The notes beneath the pieces are model-generated. The model did no database searches and was not told the DNA's origin. It worked only from the letters and a program-made list of their open reading frames with translations. DNA of 64,000 nucleotides from a virus, in the IMG/VR virus record IMGVR_UViG_3300030430_004991, positions 1 to 64,000 of that record; one strand, 5' to 3'. Shown in pieces: positions 50,111 through 60,004 of this stretch. Each line of letters begins with the position of its first letter. Position 1 is the first letter of the stretch. The position numbers and the translations under genes were made by a program.

Positions 50111-51909
50111 TACTTTGCTATTCCTTTAATGTCGTTGTCTGGAAATTTTAGTTCCAAGATTGAATTATTTGGTGTATGATAAAAAGTACCATCTTTAGAT
50201 AAAATTTTATCCATATCTAGAGAAACGTCCGAGTATACGCCACCTGTTTTGTTTTCAATTTTTACTTTTCTAACATCTAGAACGCCATCAACTCTATTCA
50301 AAATAGAATAAATTCTGGTTATATATAATGGCTCTCCGATATAAAATTTGTCAGCATATAGCTGCTTTACCTCTTCTATACACTCAACCAATACAGCATC
50401 TTTAGAAAACTTTTTATCTACCATGACAGTAAATTCAATCTGTAAATTTATTACTTTTGGATCATAAATTTCAATTTGATCATTTAAAGACCTGTACTGA
50501 TTAAGATAATTTTTTATGTTATTTTTTGTAACAGAATTAGTTTTAGTTAAGTTTCCTTCATTATCTTGAGAAATTAAATATAGAGAAATTTTTCTGTTGC
50601 TCGATGAAGGATCATTAACTATATTTGCGCGCGATACCGCACCAAATTTTCGAGGCATGCTGTAGACTAGAGACTCATAGTCTTGTTTAGTAACTGCTCT
50701 GCCTTGAGATGCATAGTTGGATTTTGCTCTCTGCTTTAATTCTTCTACCGATATGTCGACATCTATAGATGTTATTGGGTCTTCATTGTTTACCTCTAAA
50801 GAGTTTTCTACAAAACTCCTTTGTGAATCTGTTAAAACAGAGATGTCTTTAAAGATCATGTTGCGCGCATTTACTTGGTTAATAGAATTAGCTGGTACAT
50901 TTGTAGTCTCTGGTGCATTTGATCTATAGATTATTGTAAGTTCTGTGTTGTGCGGAGAAATTCCTAGCTTATTTGTTGTTATTAGCTTAGATGGATCAAA
51001 TGATTTTTTACTGATGTAATCTTTACCTTGCATTTTTAGTGCGACACGAGATGGGTCAGTTATTCCGTCATTGTCAGTGTTCTCTGATCCAAATCCGAAT
51101 TGTAAAAATGTACCGGTGTCATCTTGTTCTAAAACAAATCTTCGAGCAGTTGCAAATGGCTTAAGTATTGATCTTACACCATCGACTGCGGCATTTTGAT
51201 TTGTTGTATCTACAAAAACTACTTCTTGTGACAAATGTTCTACTTCATAGTAACGATTACCTTCACTGTCATAAACAGAAATGATTTCTGATATGTTGGG
51301 CGCACCGACACGGATTTTTTTAAATTTTTCAAATACTGAATTTGTTAGGTCGACAGTGGCCAATTGAAGTATTCCTGATTGGACTTGTCCGTAATTTCTA
51401 ACAGCAAAATAAGTTGTTGCACCTGTCGTGGAATTAAAACGTGCCGCCACAATGTCCGATGTCGCATCAGAAAAATTTACATCTTCAGATAGTATAAAAC
51501 TACCTCCGTCGGATGTTGTAAATGTTGCCCCCTCTTTTAAAATTGGCAAATAAGAATCATCAGGCGCTGTTCCTTCAGAATTTGCTGGGCATAGTATGAA
51601 CAGCGAAACAATGCCATAAGAAGAAGGTGTTCCAGCAAATTTATAGCCCATAGCTCTAGCATGCTTACGAACATTTTCAAACTCTAGACTGGTGTCTAGA
51701 AAACTTTCATTGACATGATAATCCAGATAATAAGATAAAATATCTCCGGAATAGGCAACTGTGTCCAAAACTAGAGATCCAAAAGAGGCCTCAGAAAAAT
51801 CTCGGTATGCATTTGGATAATACCTTTTTGCATATTGCACCAAATCTTCTTTGATGCTTTCAAACTCTCTACTTGTGTATTTTATGGCAACATTTTTATT
51901 TTTTGGCAT
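50110..51909 (-). CDS. 6: Baseplate wedge protein (T4 gp6-like, baseplate_J family)
   Basis: A 599-residue wedge protein. The N-terminus (IKYTSREFESIKEDLVQYAKRYYPNAYRDFSEASFGSLVLDTVAYSGDILSYYLDYHVNESFLDTS, residues about 9-74) is the gp6/J signature, with the conserved DF-EAS-G and LDT-AY-GD-LSYY-D blocks. The RAMGYKF motif follows (86-92). The middle and end hold the J domain: QRAKSNYASQGRAVTKQDYESLVYSMP (about 397-423) and later YIGEPLYITRIYSILNRVDGV. It builds the ring of wedges in the contractile baseplate. The gene follows the gp25 gene, separated by a short hairpin. AGGA precedes the ATG. Confidence 0.93.
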   Translation of the reverse strand: MPKNKNVAIKYTSREFESIKEDLVQYAKRYYPNAYRDFSEASFGSLVLDTVAYSGDILSYYLDYHVNESFLDTSLEFENVRKHARAMGYKFAGTPSSYGIVSLFILCPANSEGTAPDDSYLPILKEGATFTTSDGGSFILSEDVNFSDATSDIVAARFNSTTGATTYFAVRNYGQVQSGILQLATVDLTNSVFEKFKKIRVGAPNISEIISVYDSEGNRYYEVEHLSQEVVFVDTTNQNAAVDGVRSILKPFATARRFVLEQDDTGTFLQFGFGSENTDNDGITDPSRVALKMQGKDYISKKSFDPSKLITTNKLGISPHNTELTIIYRSNAPETTNVPANSINQVNARNMIFKDISVLTDSQRSFVENSLEVNNEDPITSIDVDISVEELKQRAKSNYASQGRAVTKQDYESLVYSMPRKFGAVSRANIVNDPSSSNRKISLYLISQDNEGNLTKTNSVTKNNIKNYLNQYRSLNDQIEIYDPKVINLQIEFTVMVDKKFSKDAVLVECIEEVKQLYADKFYIGEPLYITRIYSILNRVDGVLDVRKVKIENKTGGVYSDVSLDMDKILSKDGTFYHTPNNSILELKFPDNDIKGIAK

Positions 51910-51922
51910 TTTTAATCCTCAC

Positions 51923-51939
51923 AACTACAGTAAGTAGTT
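51923..51939 (-). promoter_or_regulatory. Small inverted repeat before gene 6
   Basis: The sense strand has AACTAC-TTACT-GTAGTT, six perfect pairs with a 5-base loop, in the 48-base gap between the gp25 and gp6 genes and just before GAGGA. There is no T run, so it is not a standard terminator. It may be an RNA stability or translation element. Confidence 0.5.
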
Positions 51940-51957
51940 TTCTTTCTGAATTTGAGT

Positions 51958-52380
51958 TTATACCGGTAAATTCTCTAATGTCTCAGACAATGTTAAATCA
52001 AAAGTAGACGCGATAGCAGAATCATTGATAAAATAACTTATTTTAATTTGCATAACAGACTCATCTTTACTAAAATTAATTTCTAAATTACTAATCGTTA
52101 TGTAGCGCAAAAACGTAGATATCTGAGAAATAATGTTTTCTCTTATTGGCGGCAAAGTCGATGTTCCTAGTTGTATTTGCGATTTCAACTCAAATAAATA
52201 TCTGGATAATCCGACACCAAAATCAGGCAAAGTTATTCTTTCCCCCGGTCTTGTCAACAAAATCATTTTAAGATTTTGATCTACAACTTTTGTTATATCT
52301 GCTACAGCATGAATTCGATAAGAGCCTGTCTCTTCGTCTATCTCTAATGGAATAATTGGTGCTATTACTTCTGTTGGCAT
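51958..52380 (-). CDS. 25: Baseplate wedge protein (T4 gp25-like)
   Basis: A 140-residue protein from the ATG at 52380 (MPTEVIAPIIPLEIDEETG), chosen because AGGAGGAAAG lies 5 bases before it. The core motif LKMILLTRPGERITLPDFGVGLSRYLFE (about 38-65) is the gp25 family signature, including the E-R and P-FG-GL-x-YLFE blocks. The protein initiates sheath contraction coupling in the baseplate. It is followed by gp6 and preceded by the 2223-residue protein, giving a compact wedge cluster. Confidence 0.93.
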   Translation of the reverse strand: MPTEVIAPIIPLEIDEETGSYRIHAVADITKVVDQNLKMILLTRPGERITLPDFGVGLSRYLFELKSQIQLGTSTLPPIRENIISQISTFLRYITISNLEINFSKDESVMQIKISYFINDSAIASTFDLTLSETLENLPV

Positions 52381-52381
52381 T

Positions 52382-55300
52382 TTACTTTCCTCCTGTATTA
52401 AATAACTTGCCAAAATTATTTGTACACTCATTGCCATCTTTATCGAAAGGATTTTGTCTAACGATTCTTCTTCTCAGGCCCCACGAAAACTCTCCAAAAT
52501 TTATAAACGAAATTGCATTTAGTGCTCTTCTCTGTAATGCTTTGAGTATGTCTTCGTTACCAGATTCTTCATTTGGCGGGTCTCTGTCATCATTTCTATA
52601 AAAAGAAACAAAAAGGCTTCTGGATTGTGCTTTAGAGTCAGCAAAGATTTTTGAAATTTCATTTGAAGGAAAATCTGTTTCGCCTGGGGTTTCTCTCTCA
52701 TCCGGAAAAGACCCTAGAGACGGTATAAGATTTATATAAGAATAGATCATGTACAAAGATGGTATTTTTTTTATCTGGAGTACATTGTCCATCAAATGTA
52801 CAAAATTTTCTGTTTTTGTCATTTTATCAACATAGCATTTTAATTCTTGGTCTAAATTGTTATTAGAATTAAGTAATTCTTCAATTGTTACATCTAGTAT
52901 GTCTTCTTCGAAAGAACAAATAGGAAAGCTAAACTTAGAACTTTGCAAAACTTTTGTACCAGATTCTGTTTCAAAAGCCGCAGGAAGTTGAATAAAAGAT
53001 CTTTTTTCCATTGGGATGTTACTTGTTCCCACAGGTAAAGTAAAACCCTTCGGAGGAATAAAACACAAACGAACACCAAATTTTATACCTATGCTTCCTT
53101 CGTAAGATAATTCATCCTCCGTTAGAACAGCATCGCCGAAATAGTCTGAGATGTTTTTGTCAATGTTTAAAAGAAATCGATTATCATTCAGAAAACTTTT
53201 TAACTCACTAATGCTGACTAGTCCGTTGACTTTTGCTACGTTTATTAAATTATTATCTTTTTTAGGGCTACATACTACAAATTTTTCCAAATAAAAACCG
53301 CCATGTTCAGATAATCGATCGAATCTTTTATCCGAGATCTCAGTTCCGTTTAGTGCATGATTCATGTCAGCCTTCGCGCATTCTACAAGGTCTCCATAGG
53401 GTAATGAACCCACACCACCACCTATTGGCACCTCGGCATCGTAAACACCGGCGTTTATTTGCTTGCCCAACATCATATAAGAACCACCAATAAAAAACTT
53501 TTTAATGTCATAAATCCATGGACGCGGTTCTAATTCATCTCTCATTTTTTTGGTGTAAACGTCTAGTTCTTCTTTTACTACATATTTTAACAACTTTTTG
53601 ATGCTAGATTTTATAGAGTTTAAAGCATCAATTTTTACTGCAAATCTAGCTTGCTCTAGACTGATTGGGATTATTGAAAATACCACACTTTCTAGAACAT
53701 TAAGCAAATCAAAACCTCCAGACCCTATTATAGTTGTGCCTCTCTGGATAGCGGCAAATTTATCCAAATCTGATTGGGAAAACTTAATTATTGCACCAAA
53801 CCCTCTTGTGTATAAATTGTAATTAAAAACATCACGTCCGTATAATAAAGGGTATGATTCTTGCAACATGTTGCACTCATCAAGTATTTGCTCTATTTCT
53901 AAATTACTTTCCATTTGATTATTTTTGACTCTCCGGCTTACTGTCTGGACCACTTGCTCTAGGAACAGCAGCGCATAGACAGTTCCCTCATAAGTTGATG
54001 CAAAAAGAGAAGTTTCGTTTGAAATACCTCTATACACTTTTTCTGTTATGTAATTCAGCAGCAAATTGTCATAATTTCTATCAACATCTAAATGTACGTT
54101 TGCAAAAATAGGAAATGATCGTATCAAAAAATCAGATAAGTAAACTCGTATTGTAGCCCGTACGATACCCTCTAAAGTAGCTAAAGTATCGGGGCTTGAT
54201 ATTTTATCGAACGGTAATTCTACTGTGCATGTTGGACTGTACGGTAACAATTCGTGCGGTTGAATACTTTGTTTATTTCTGTCGATCTCCTTTAACAGTG
54301 TATCTAGCATTAAAAAATTAGAATTTTTAGGATCACAGCCAGTAGGATTTGGCACTACTATTTTAGAAAAAGCCATCCAGCCCGTGTGCTTTGGTTCTGC
54401 TATATAAATTTTTGGTTCCAAAAACGTACCACCGTGTCTAGTAGGATCTAGAAAGTGCACTCTAGGGTTATTAGTTTTACTTCTTCCTAAAACCCCATCT
54501 TCTTCATCATAAAAATCTTCGTAAGGTTCCTCGCCGTTCGGGCCAACATAAACCAAATCAGAATCCTGCTCTACTGGGATGTTGGCGTTACCAAACAAAA
54601 ATCCTTCTGAGGGCACGCCTACTTGCCTCTCGGTGAATCTTTTAGGCAATCTATTGTAAATTTCTGTATTCATACCCTCAAAAAATGATGTAAAAGTTTC
54701 TGGTTGAAATTCTACATCAAACTCTGACCATATTGACTCTACCATCTTGCCTAATGTTGCTGGGCCGAACGCTAAAGAACTATCCTCAACTTGATAATCT
54801 TGTGGTATTTGTAAAAAGTTATTATTTGTAAAGTTTATGTGATCCCACAAATCTTGAAATAAAGTTTGCCCATCGGGTAAAAGAGTTTCATTAAGAATAA
54901 TTGTGCTGGTAAAATTATTTATAATTTTTCTACCAAATCTTGTCGTGTTAAATTTTTCATTATCATATGATAATACTGTGGGAAATCCGACCTTATAGCT
55001 TATTTCTTGAGATTCTATAAATTGTTTTAGCTGTATTGCGACTGTCGTAGGGAGTTCTAGCTCTACTCCCAACTGGCCAAAAATTAAACGAAAGAAGAAA
55101 TTGTTCTCAATTAACATATGCTTGGTTAGATTGAAGAATTTTTTATTAGACAAAATTTCTAACAATACACCCGGTGGATTGAATGGATTAAAAAAATTGT
55201 CTTCTACAGTATCATCAATAAATGCTTTTTCTAGACGCTTAAAGATACCAGTTATTGCATTTGAAATTACTATTTGTTTATTTTCTGGGTAGTCGTCAAA

Positions 55301-58300
55301 ACTCGGTATAATGCGTTGATCCTTACAATCTGGATCTTTGGGACCAAAAGCATCATTAATAGCTTTATCTAAACCAGGACCATTTAAAAGCAAATTAGCT
55401 GCGTCTGCTAGATTAGTTTTATTTCTCTCGTCTTGTTTTCTAACAAATTCTCTCCCAATCTCTGGATCTGAGAAGGCAGCAATTCTGTTTTGATCCCACA
55501 AATCTTTTGCTTCTTTTGTCAAACAAATACTTAGGTCAACCGGAAAATCATCTAATGGACTATCCAGTTCATCTATAATGTTGTTTCTCTGTTCTGCGGT
55601 TAAAAAGTTGCCCATTGTTTGAAAAAACTGATCGGTAGACTCTGTGTCTGAAAAAAGTTCAGAAAATTCGGGTAAGGTGTTTTTAACTAAAAAAGAAATG
55701 TTACCTAAAAAAGCAGGGCTTGGTGAACCTACCATGGCTTGTTTAATCTCTTTTTGTGTGGCACTAACTGACAATAGATTTGCTAAATCTCTATAGCTGG
55801 CGTCACTTTTGCCTCGTGCGCCACCCGCTTGCAAAACATTTCTATTGACTTTATCCCTGTCGTCATCTGCTTTTGCATCTGGACAGAGGAGATTAGAAAC
55901 AAAAGCGTCGAAACCACCATCTTGTATCGCTGCAATACCAGCCCGTGTGACATTGCCAATTGCTTGACATAGATCTACATTTAACAATTCTGTTGTTTTA
56001 ATTATAAGAGCAACTATTACTCTAGAAGCCAGTTCTCTTAGTGCTACGTACATCGCGTCACCTAGTTGTTCAAGCCAATTAAAGTTGAGTTCCAGTTCTC
56101 TAAGTTCTGGCATAGCGATTCTGGTTTCTTCACTACCACATGGATCGGCTGTTAAGGTGGAAAGAAAAGAGTCTATGGGCGGATAGACTAACGGATCTTT
56201 TCCACATTCAAATCTTGAAATAATTTTTCCTAATAAATTTGCTCCCGGTATGTTCTCAATTGCTCTTTGCAACTCTACAACCGATGCGGTTTTCATTATT
56301 TCATCAATGTAGGCTTGAGTTAGCGCGCTTTGTACATTCCCTAGCGCTTTTCCTAGGGTGCCAGGCCTGATTTCGTCTTCAGGTGTAATACTGACAATTG
56401 CGGTTTTTCTTTTTTGTCGGTCGATGACCTCTTGTTGTTCAGTGGGTGTTAAATTTTTAAAATTTTGATACTGCTGTATTTCATCTGCTGTTGCGTCTGC
56501 TTCAAATTTCTTTTTTTCAAGTTTCCTCAGTTCTATGATTAGCTTGCTAACTTCTTGTTCTACTGTTTTAGAAAAACTATCTGTTCCAGCATCTAGGTCT
56601 GCTAAAGATTTTTTTTCGTTATTTATAGATTGTTGAAACGTTACATTATTATCCCTAGCTCTTTCGATTTGGAAAGATGTATCTTCAATTGACTCTTTGA
56701 CATTTCTAAGTTGCGTTTCCACGGTATTAATTTGTTCGCCCAATTCCCTACCTTGTCTTTCAATTATTTCATTAACTGCTGTTTCGTCGTCACTTATGTT
56801 GTCTGCTTGTTGAACGTAAAAATCAAACTGCCTTTGTAAATCAACTAGTTGTGAAGTTAAAGTCATTTGTGAAGAAAATAAAGATCTTTTTTTCTGTTCT
56901 TCACTGATTATAAAATCTAAATTAGTTTGAAGATCTGCTTCTAGCACGGCTATCTTATCTAATAGTTTTTTTCTGTATGCTAGCTTAAACTCTCCACTTT
57001 TCAATTCTTGTATTCTTTTTTTGATTTCTTCTATTTTTGCTTCAGTTGACATCGATGTGAACTCTGCTGATAGTCTGTCTCCCATAGTTCCCGGACTGTC
57101 TTTGTTCTGTTCAATGTTTTTAACTGTTTGTCTGTCTACTGCTTCTCCCAAAGAACCAGAATCCCATCCAGCCTCCCATGGATAAGGCATGTCTTTAAAT
57201 TCACTTCTTACTTTTGCTTCTATTTCTTGTCTCTTGTTTGCTGGTAGTGTTTCTAGGATTATCTCCAGCGCTGCTTCTCCGCTAGAAGTGATGATTTGCT
57301 TTATAAGTGTGTAATACACTTCGTCCAAAGTCAAAGCAGCAGATAAACACTTAATTGCTCCTTCCAAATTAGCTTGCAGATCACAGGGGTTGAAATTTTT
57401 TATAAACTCAGCTATAGCATTTGGTGCAGAGGTTAACCCTTTTTGTAAATTAGTTCCCATTTTCTTTAAAGAACCAATAGGATCATCCCAAACTTTTTTG
57501 CCGTTTTCCATGGCGTTACCAAATCCATTCACAACTGTTTCTGTTGCTTTTTCTGCTTGTCTTTCTCTAGTATTCCAAGCGTCTATTAATTCATCTAATT
57601 GTTGTACATTTTCACCAGTAAAGAAATCTTTTATTTCTTTATTTTCTTTTATCATTTGTTCTTTGGTTTTACATGCGTTACTATTGTATCGATATTCTAT
57701 GGACTTAAATAGACTCATCGCTTCGTTCAAAATAAAATCTGCGATGTCATTAAAGTTAACGCTTAAGCAACTATCTTCTTGAAAGTTACGAGAACTACCA
57801 TAGTTAACTGCTAGTTTCGGAAATGTTTTGCCTACAATAAAATCTAGCCATGGTGGTGTTTTATTACTCTCTAAGGCTGTTCTTATGTTGTTTATATCAG
57901 AAAAATAACCCATCATTGTTTGATTATTTCTGGCGTATTGCTTGAAAGAATCTAGTCCTTTTTTACAACTAACATACGGACAATTATTTTTTCTAGCTCT
58001 TACACTTTTCACTGCGAATGGTTTATTTTCATCACTTTTATCAAAAGAAACTTCTACTTCAAAAGCAATATTGTGTGATTTTGTTCCTGTGTCTAGAAAG
58101 CCTCGCAAATCAAAATCGTTCTTATTTAATAGCGCATCAAGTTGTCGCACAAATTTTTCAATTCTTTCTTCTGCGTAAAATTTTATATAAAAAGGATTAC
58201 CAGATTTTTCAAAATAAATAGAACCGTTTTCTTCTCTGTAGAAATACGATTGGAACGTTTTAAATGAATTCATCGCAGATTGAAATCTTTGTATTGCATC

Positions 58301-59053
58301 CATAAACTCAGGAGGTTTTATAACGATTTTGTCTTTTGAAGTATCCATAGAGCCTAGATCTGGTGCATTGGGCACTTCGTTGAATTTATTTGCAGGTATC
58401 CCTACATGCACGATCATAATCTTAGAAGGCGTTATAAACGTATAATCTTTAACTCTAGCAAATAGCTCTAATGCCTTTGCGTTTTTTATGTCAGGCAACA
58501 TGGTTAAAATCTCTTCATCCACCTCGTCAGTATTAAAGGATTGCGGGATTGCAGCCTCAGTTAATTGATCTTGTCTTTTAACGTACTGTTCGTAGTCCAA
58601 ACCAAAAATACCTTTACATGTTTGTCCTGCGGATCGTGGAGGAGAGGCGCAGACTATTTCATCTGTATCTAACTTATCATAAAATCGTAGTATTTTACGA
58701 ACTGCTGGTCTTATGTAAGACTTTAATAGTGTTTTAAAAGGATAAGGAGAGTCGGATAAATTAACAAAACTGTTTCTTTTTGTGCCTTCTGGTACCACGG
58801 TAGAAGCCACCAATCTCTGTGTGTCGTCATAGTACACATCAGCGTCGATGTTTATCATTACTTTTACTTGATATTCGCACTGCTTTTCATTTAAATATGG
58901 GTCTTCTGATTGAGTCCAATCTGGTTCGATGTAGTTTGGATTTGGTATACACGTAGGACAAATCTTATCTGGTTCTTTTAATTCTTCTAAGATTTCTTCT
59001 GGTGTTTTAAAACAAGCATCTTCTTGTAATTGTTTAAATTTTGATTCTGACAT
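52382..59053 (-). CDS. Giant virion protein (2223 residues), probable baseplate or tail part
   Basis: The largest gene of the window. The N-terminus has CPTC (about 32-35) and many scattered Cys (near 95, 140-170, 360). Residues about 665-870 are a long coiled coil (MSTEAKIEEIKKRIQELK, then repeated heptads), and further helices extend to about 930. From about 960 it is mixed alpha/beta, with a DPCGSEETRIAMPELRELELNFNWLEQLGDAMYVA segment. The C-terminal third is beta-rich. It sits one base from gp25 and four genes from the late sigma factor. There is no tape-measure-like hydrophobic helix. No family was recognised; a baseplate hub or wedge-associated role is inferred from the neighbours. Confidence 0.62.
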   Translation of the reverse strand: MSESKFKQLQEDACFKTPEEILEELKEPDKICPTCIPNPNYIEPDWTQSEDPYLNEKQCEYQVKVMINIDADVYYDDTQRLVASTVVPEGTKRNSFVNLSDSPYPFKTLLKSYIRPAVRKILRFYDKLDTDEIVCASPPRSAGQTCKGIFGLDYEQYVKRQDQLTEAAIPQSFNTDEVDEEILTMLPDIKNAKALELFARVKDYTFITPSKIMIVHVGIPANKFNEVPNAPDLGSMDTSKDKIVIKPPEFMDAIQRFQSAMNSFKTFQSYFYREENGSIYFEKSGNPFYIKFYAEERIEKFVRQLDALLNKNDFDLRGFLDTGTKSHNIAFEVEVSFDKSDENKPFAVKSVRARKNNCPYVSCKKGLDSFKQYARNNQTMMGYFSDINNIRTALESNKTPPWLDFIVGKTFPKLAVNYGSSRNFQEDSCLSVNFNDIADFILNEAMSLFKSIEYRYNSNACKTKEQMIKENKEIKDFFTGENVQQLDELIDAWNTRERQAEKATETVVNGFGNAMENGKKVWDDPIGSLKKMGTNLQKGLTSAPNAIAEFIKNFNPCDLQANLEGAIKCLSAALTLDEVYYTLIKQIITSSGEAALEIILETLPANKRQEIEAKVRSEFKDMPYPWEAGWDSGSLGEAVDRQTVKNIEQNKDSPGTMGDRLSAEFTSMSTEAKIEEIKKRIQELKSGEFKLAYRKKLLDKIAVLEADLQTNLDFIISEEQKKRSLFSSQMTLTSQLVDLQRQFDFYVQQADNISDDETAVNEIIERQGRELGEQINTVETQLRNVKESIEDTSFQIERARDNNVTFQQSINNEKKSLADLDAGTDSFSKTVEQEVSKLIIELRKLEKKKFEADATADEIQQYQNFKNLTPTEQQEVIDRQKRKTAIVSITPEDEIRPGTLGKALGNVQSALTQAYIDEIMKTASVVELQRAIENIPGANLLGKIISRFECGKDPLVYPPIDSFLSTLTADPCGSEETRIAMPELRELELNFNWLEQLGDAMYVALRELASRVIVALIIKTTELLNVDLCQAIGNVTRAGIAAIQDGGFDAFVSNLLCPDAKADDDRDKVNRNVLQAGGARGKSDASYRDLANLLSVSATQKEIKQAMVGSPSPAFLGNISFLVKNTLPEFSELFSDTESTDQFFQTMGNFLTAEQRNNIIDELDSPLDDFPVDLSICLTKEAKDLWDQNRIAAFSDPEIGREFVRKQDERNKTNLADAANLLLNGPGLDKAINDAFGPKDPDCKDQRIIPSFDDYPENKQIVISNAITGIFKRLEKAFIDDTVEDNFFNPFNPPGVLLEILSNKKFFNLTKHMLIENNFFFRLIFGQLGVELELPTTVAIQLKQFIESQEISYKVGFPTVLSYDNEKFNTTRFGRKIINNFTSTIILNETLLPDGQTLFQDLWDHINFTNNNFLQIPQDYQVEDSSLAFGPATLGKMVESIWSEFDVEFQPETFTSFFEGMNTEIYNRLPKRFTERQVGVPSEGFLFGNANIPVEQDSDLVYVGPNGEEPYEDFYDEEDGVLGRSKTNNPRVHFLDPTRHGGTFLEPKIYIAEPKHTGWMAFSKIVVPNPTGCDPKNSNFLMLDTLLKEIDRNKQSIQPHELLPYSPTCTVELPFDKISSPDTLATLEGIVRATIRVYLSDFLIRSFPIFANVHLDVDRNYDNLLLNYITEKVYRGISNETSLFASTYEGTVYALLFLEQVVQTVSRRVKNNQMESNLEIEQILDECNMLQESYPLLYGRDVFNYNLYTRGFGAIIKFSQSDLDKFAAIQRGTTIIGSGGFDLLNVLESVVFSIIPISLEQARFAVKIDALNSIKSSIKKLLKYVVKEELDVYTKKMRDELEPRPWIYDIKKFFIGGSYMMLGKQINAGVYDAEVPIGGGVGSLPYGDLVECAKADMNHALNGTEISDKRFDRLSEHGGFYLEKFVVCSPKKDNNLINVAKVNGLVSISELKSFLNDNRFLLNIDKNISDYFGDAVLTEDELSYEGSIGIKFGVRLCFIPPKGFTLPVGTSNIPMEKRSFIQLPAAFETESGTKVLQSSKFSFPICSFEEDILDVTIEELLNSNNNLDQELKCYVDKMTKTENFVHLMDNVLQIKKIPSLYMIYSYINLIPSLGSFPDERETPGETDFPSNEISKIFADSKAQSRSLFVSFYRNDDRDPPNEESGNEDILKALQRRALNAISFINFGEFSWGLRRRIVRQNPFDKDGNECTNNFGKLFNTGGK

Positions 59054-59061
59054 TTTTTACC

Positions 59062-59985
59062 TCACGTTGTAAATACAGAGTCGCTTAAAATATGGTTTGC
59101 GCCAGGCACAAGATCACTATCTAATGCATTTATATCATCAAAAAAAGTGTTCAAAGTTTCGTTTATTGTATTCGCCATTTCTTCTATGTTCTGTTTCATT
59201 ATTGGAGTAGTTCCAATTGCTGCTCCGGGTAACACAGAAACTATTCCACTTAATATTAACATGTTTGTGTTTAGCCCGTTTAGCATGTTAAATATTTTTC
59301 TTTGTGTTTTATTTTTTTTCTTTAAATAATCAGTAAGTTTGTAGCCCAGCACTAATGGATGTAATTTTTGATTTCCGACTTGCAGTTCTATTACTTGTCC
59401 TTTCAAACGTTGTCCGAGACAATTTGTCTCTCCAATTGATGCATCAAAGCCGTCAAAATTTCCTCGCCCTGCGTAGATTCTAACTTTTTCTCTACCTACT
59501 ATTCTTACTTGATCTGCCTTTAAAGCAACAGCAGATTTACGAGAAGAATCCGGTCCGCCAGATGGCTTTAGTCCAAAATATCTATCAATATTTTCACATC
59601 TTTGTGTTATGTAAATTCTCGCAGCATCAGAATGAAACATAGGTCCAACTAATTCAATCCCCTTTAATGGATCGACATTGTTTTTTTTATTGTGTTCTAT
59701 AATAATTTGACCTCGACCAACTACCAAATCAATCATTCCGCATTGAAGGCCCCCTTTGCCGCCAATTCCAGAGACCCATGTTGCATTTCTGTCTCTGCCT
59801 AGAATGATAGATGAGTTATGATTGCCATCAATTTTTGTTTCGCAAGGCGCTTTATTAAATTCAGGTGTTCTTTCTTCAACATTGGCACAAAAAAAAGACG
59901 ATACGCCATTTTCAACTTGTCGCCTTGTATATTCATCTGTTACGTTTGCAATATTAAAAAGTTTTTTTGTAGATTCTATGCTCAT
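59062..59985 (-). CDS. Virion protein, possible baseplate spike part
   Basis: A 307-residue protein. The middle (about 90-175) is Gly-rich with beta strands (LVVGRGQIIIEHNKKN, then ALKADQVRIVGREKVRIYAG, then GQVIELQVGNQKL). The KADQVRI-G-EKVRI-AG block resembles the beta-helix or OB-type spike segments of baseplate hub proteins. A hydrophobic helix (about 240-265) and a helical C-terminus follow. It lies between the 2223-residue protein and the M15-peptidase protein. A spike or hub role is inferred; no motif proves it. Confidence 0.5.
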   Translation of the reverse strand: MSIESTKKLFNIANVTDEYTRRQVENGVSSFFCANVEERTPEFNKAPCETKIDGNHNSSIILGRDRNATWVSGIGGKGGLQCGMIDLVVGRGQIIIEHNKKNNVDPLKGIELVGPMFHSDAARIYITQRCENIDRYFGLKPSGGPDSSRKSAVALKADQVRIVGREKVRIYAGRGNFDGFDASIGETNCLGQRLKGQVIELQVGNQKLHPLVLGYKLTDYLKKKNKTQRKIFNMLNGLNTNMLILSGIVSVLPGAAIGTTPIMKQNIEEMANTINETLNTFFDDINALDSDLVPGANHILSDSVFTT

Positions 59986-60004
59986 TTTTTCCTCAAGTTA
60001 TTTT

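Noticed and set aside
51923-51939. Hairpin before gene 6 as a terminator
   Set aside because: There is no T run after the stem, and genes 25 and 6 are expected to be co-transcribed.
57390-57782. A 130-codon plus-strand frame inside the 2223-residue gene
   Set aside because: It lies wholly opposite a long continuous gene, and its residue pattern follows from the complementary codons; no ribosome site seen.
52382-59053. Calling the 2223-residue protein the tape measure
   Set aside because: It has only a limited coiled coil, many Cys and large beta-rich parts, and no long hydrophobic helical stretches.
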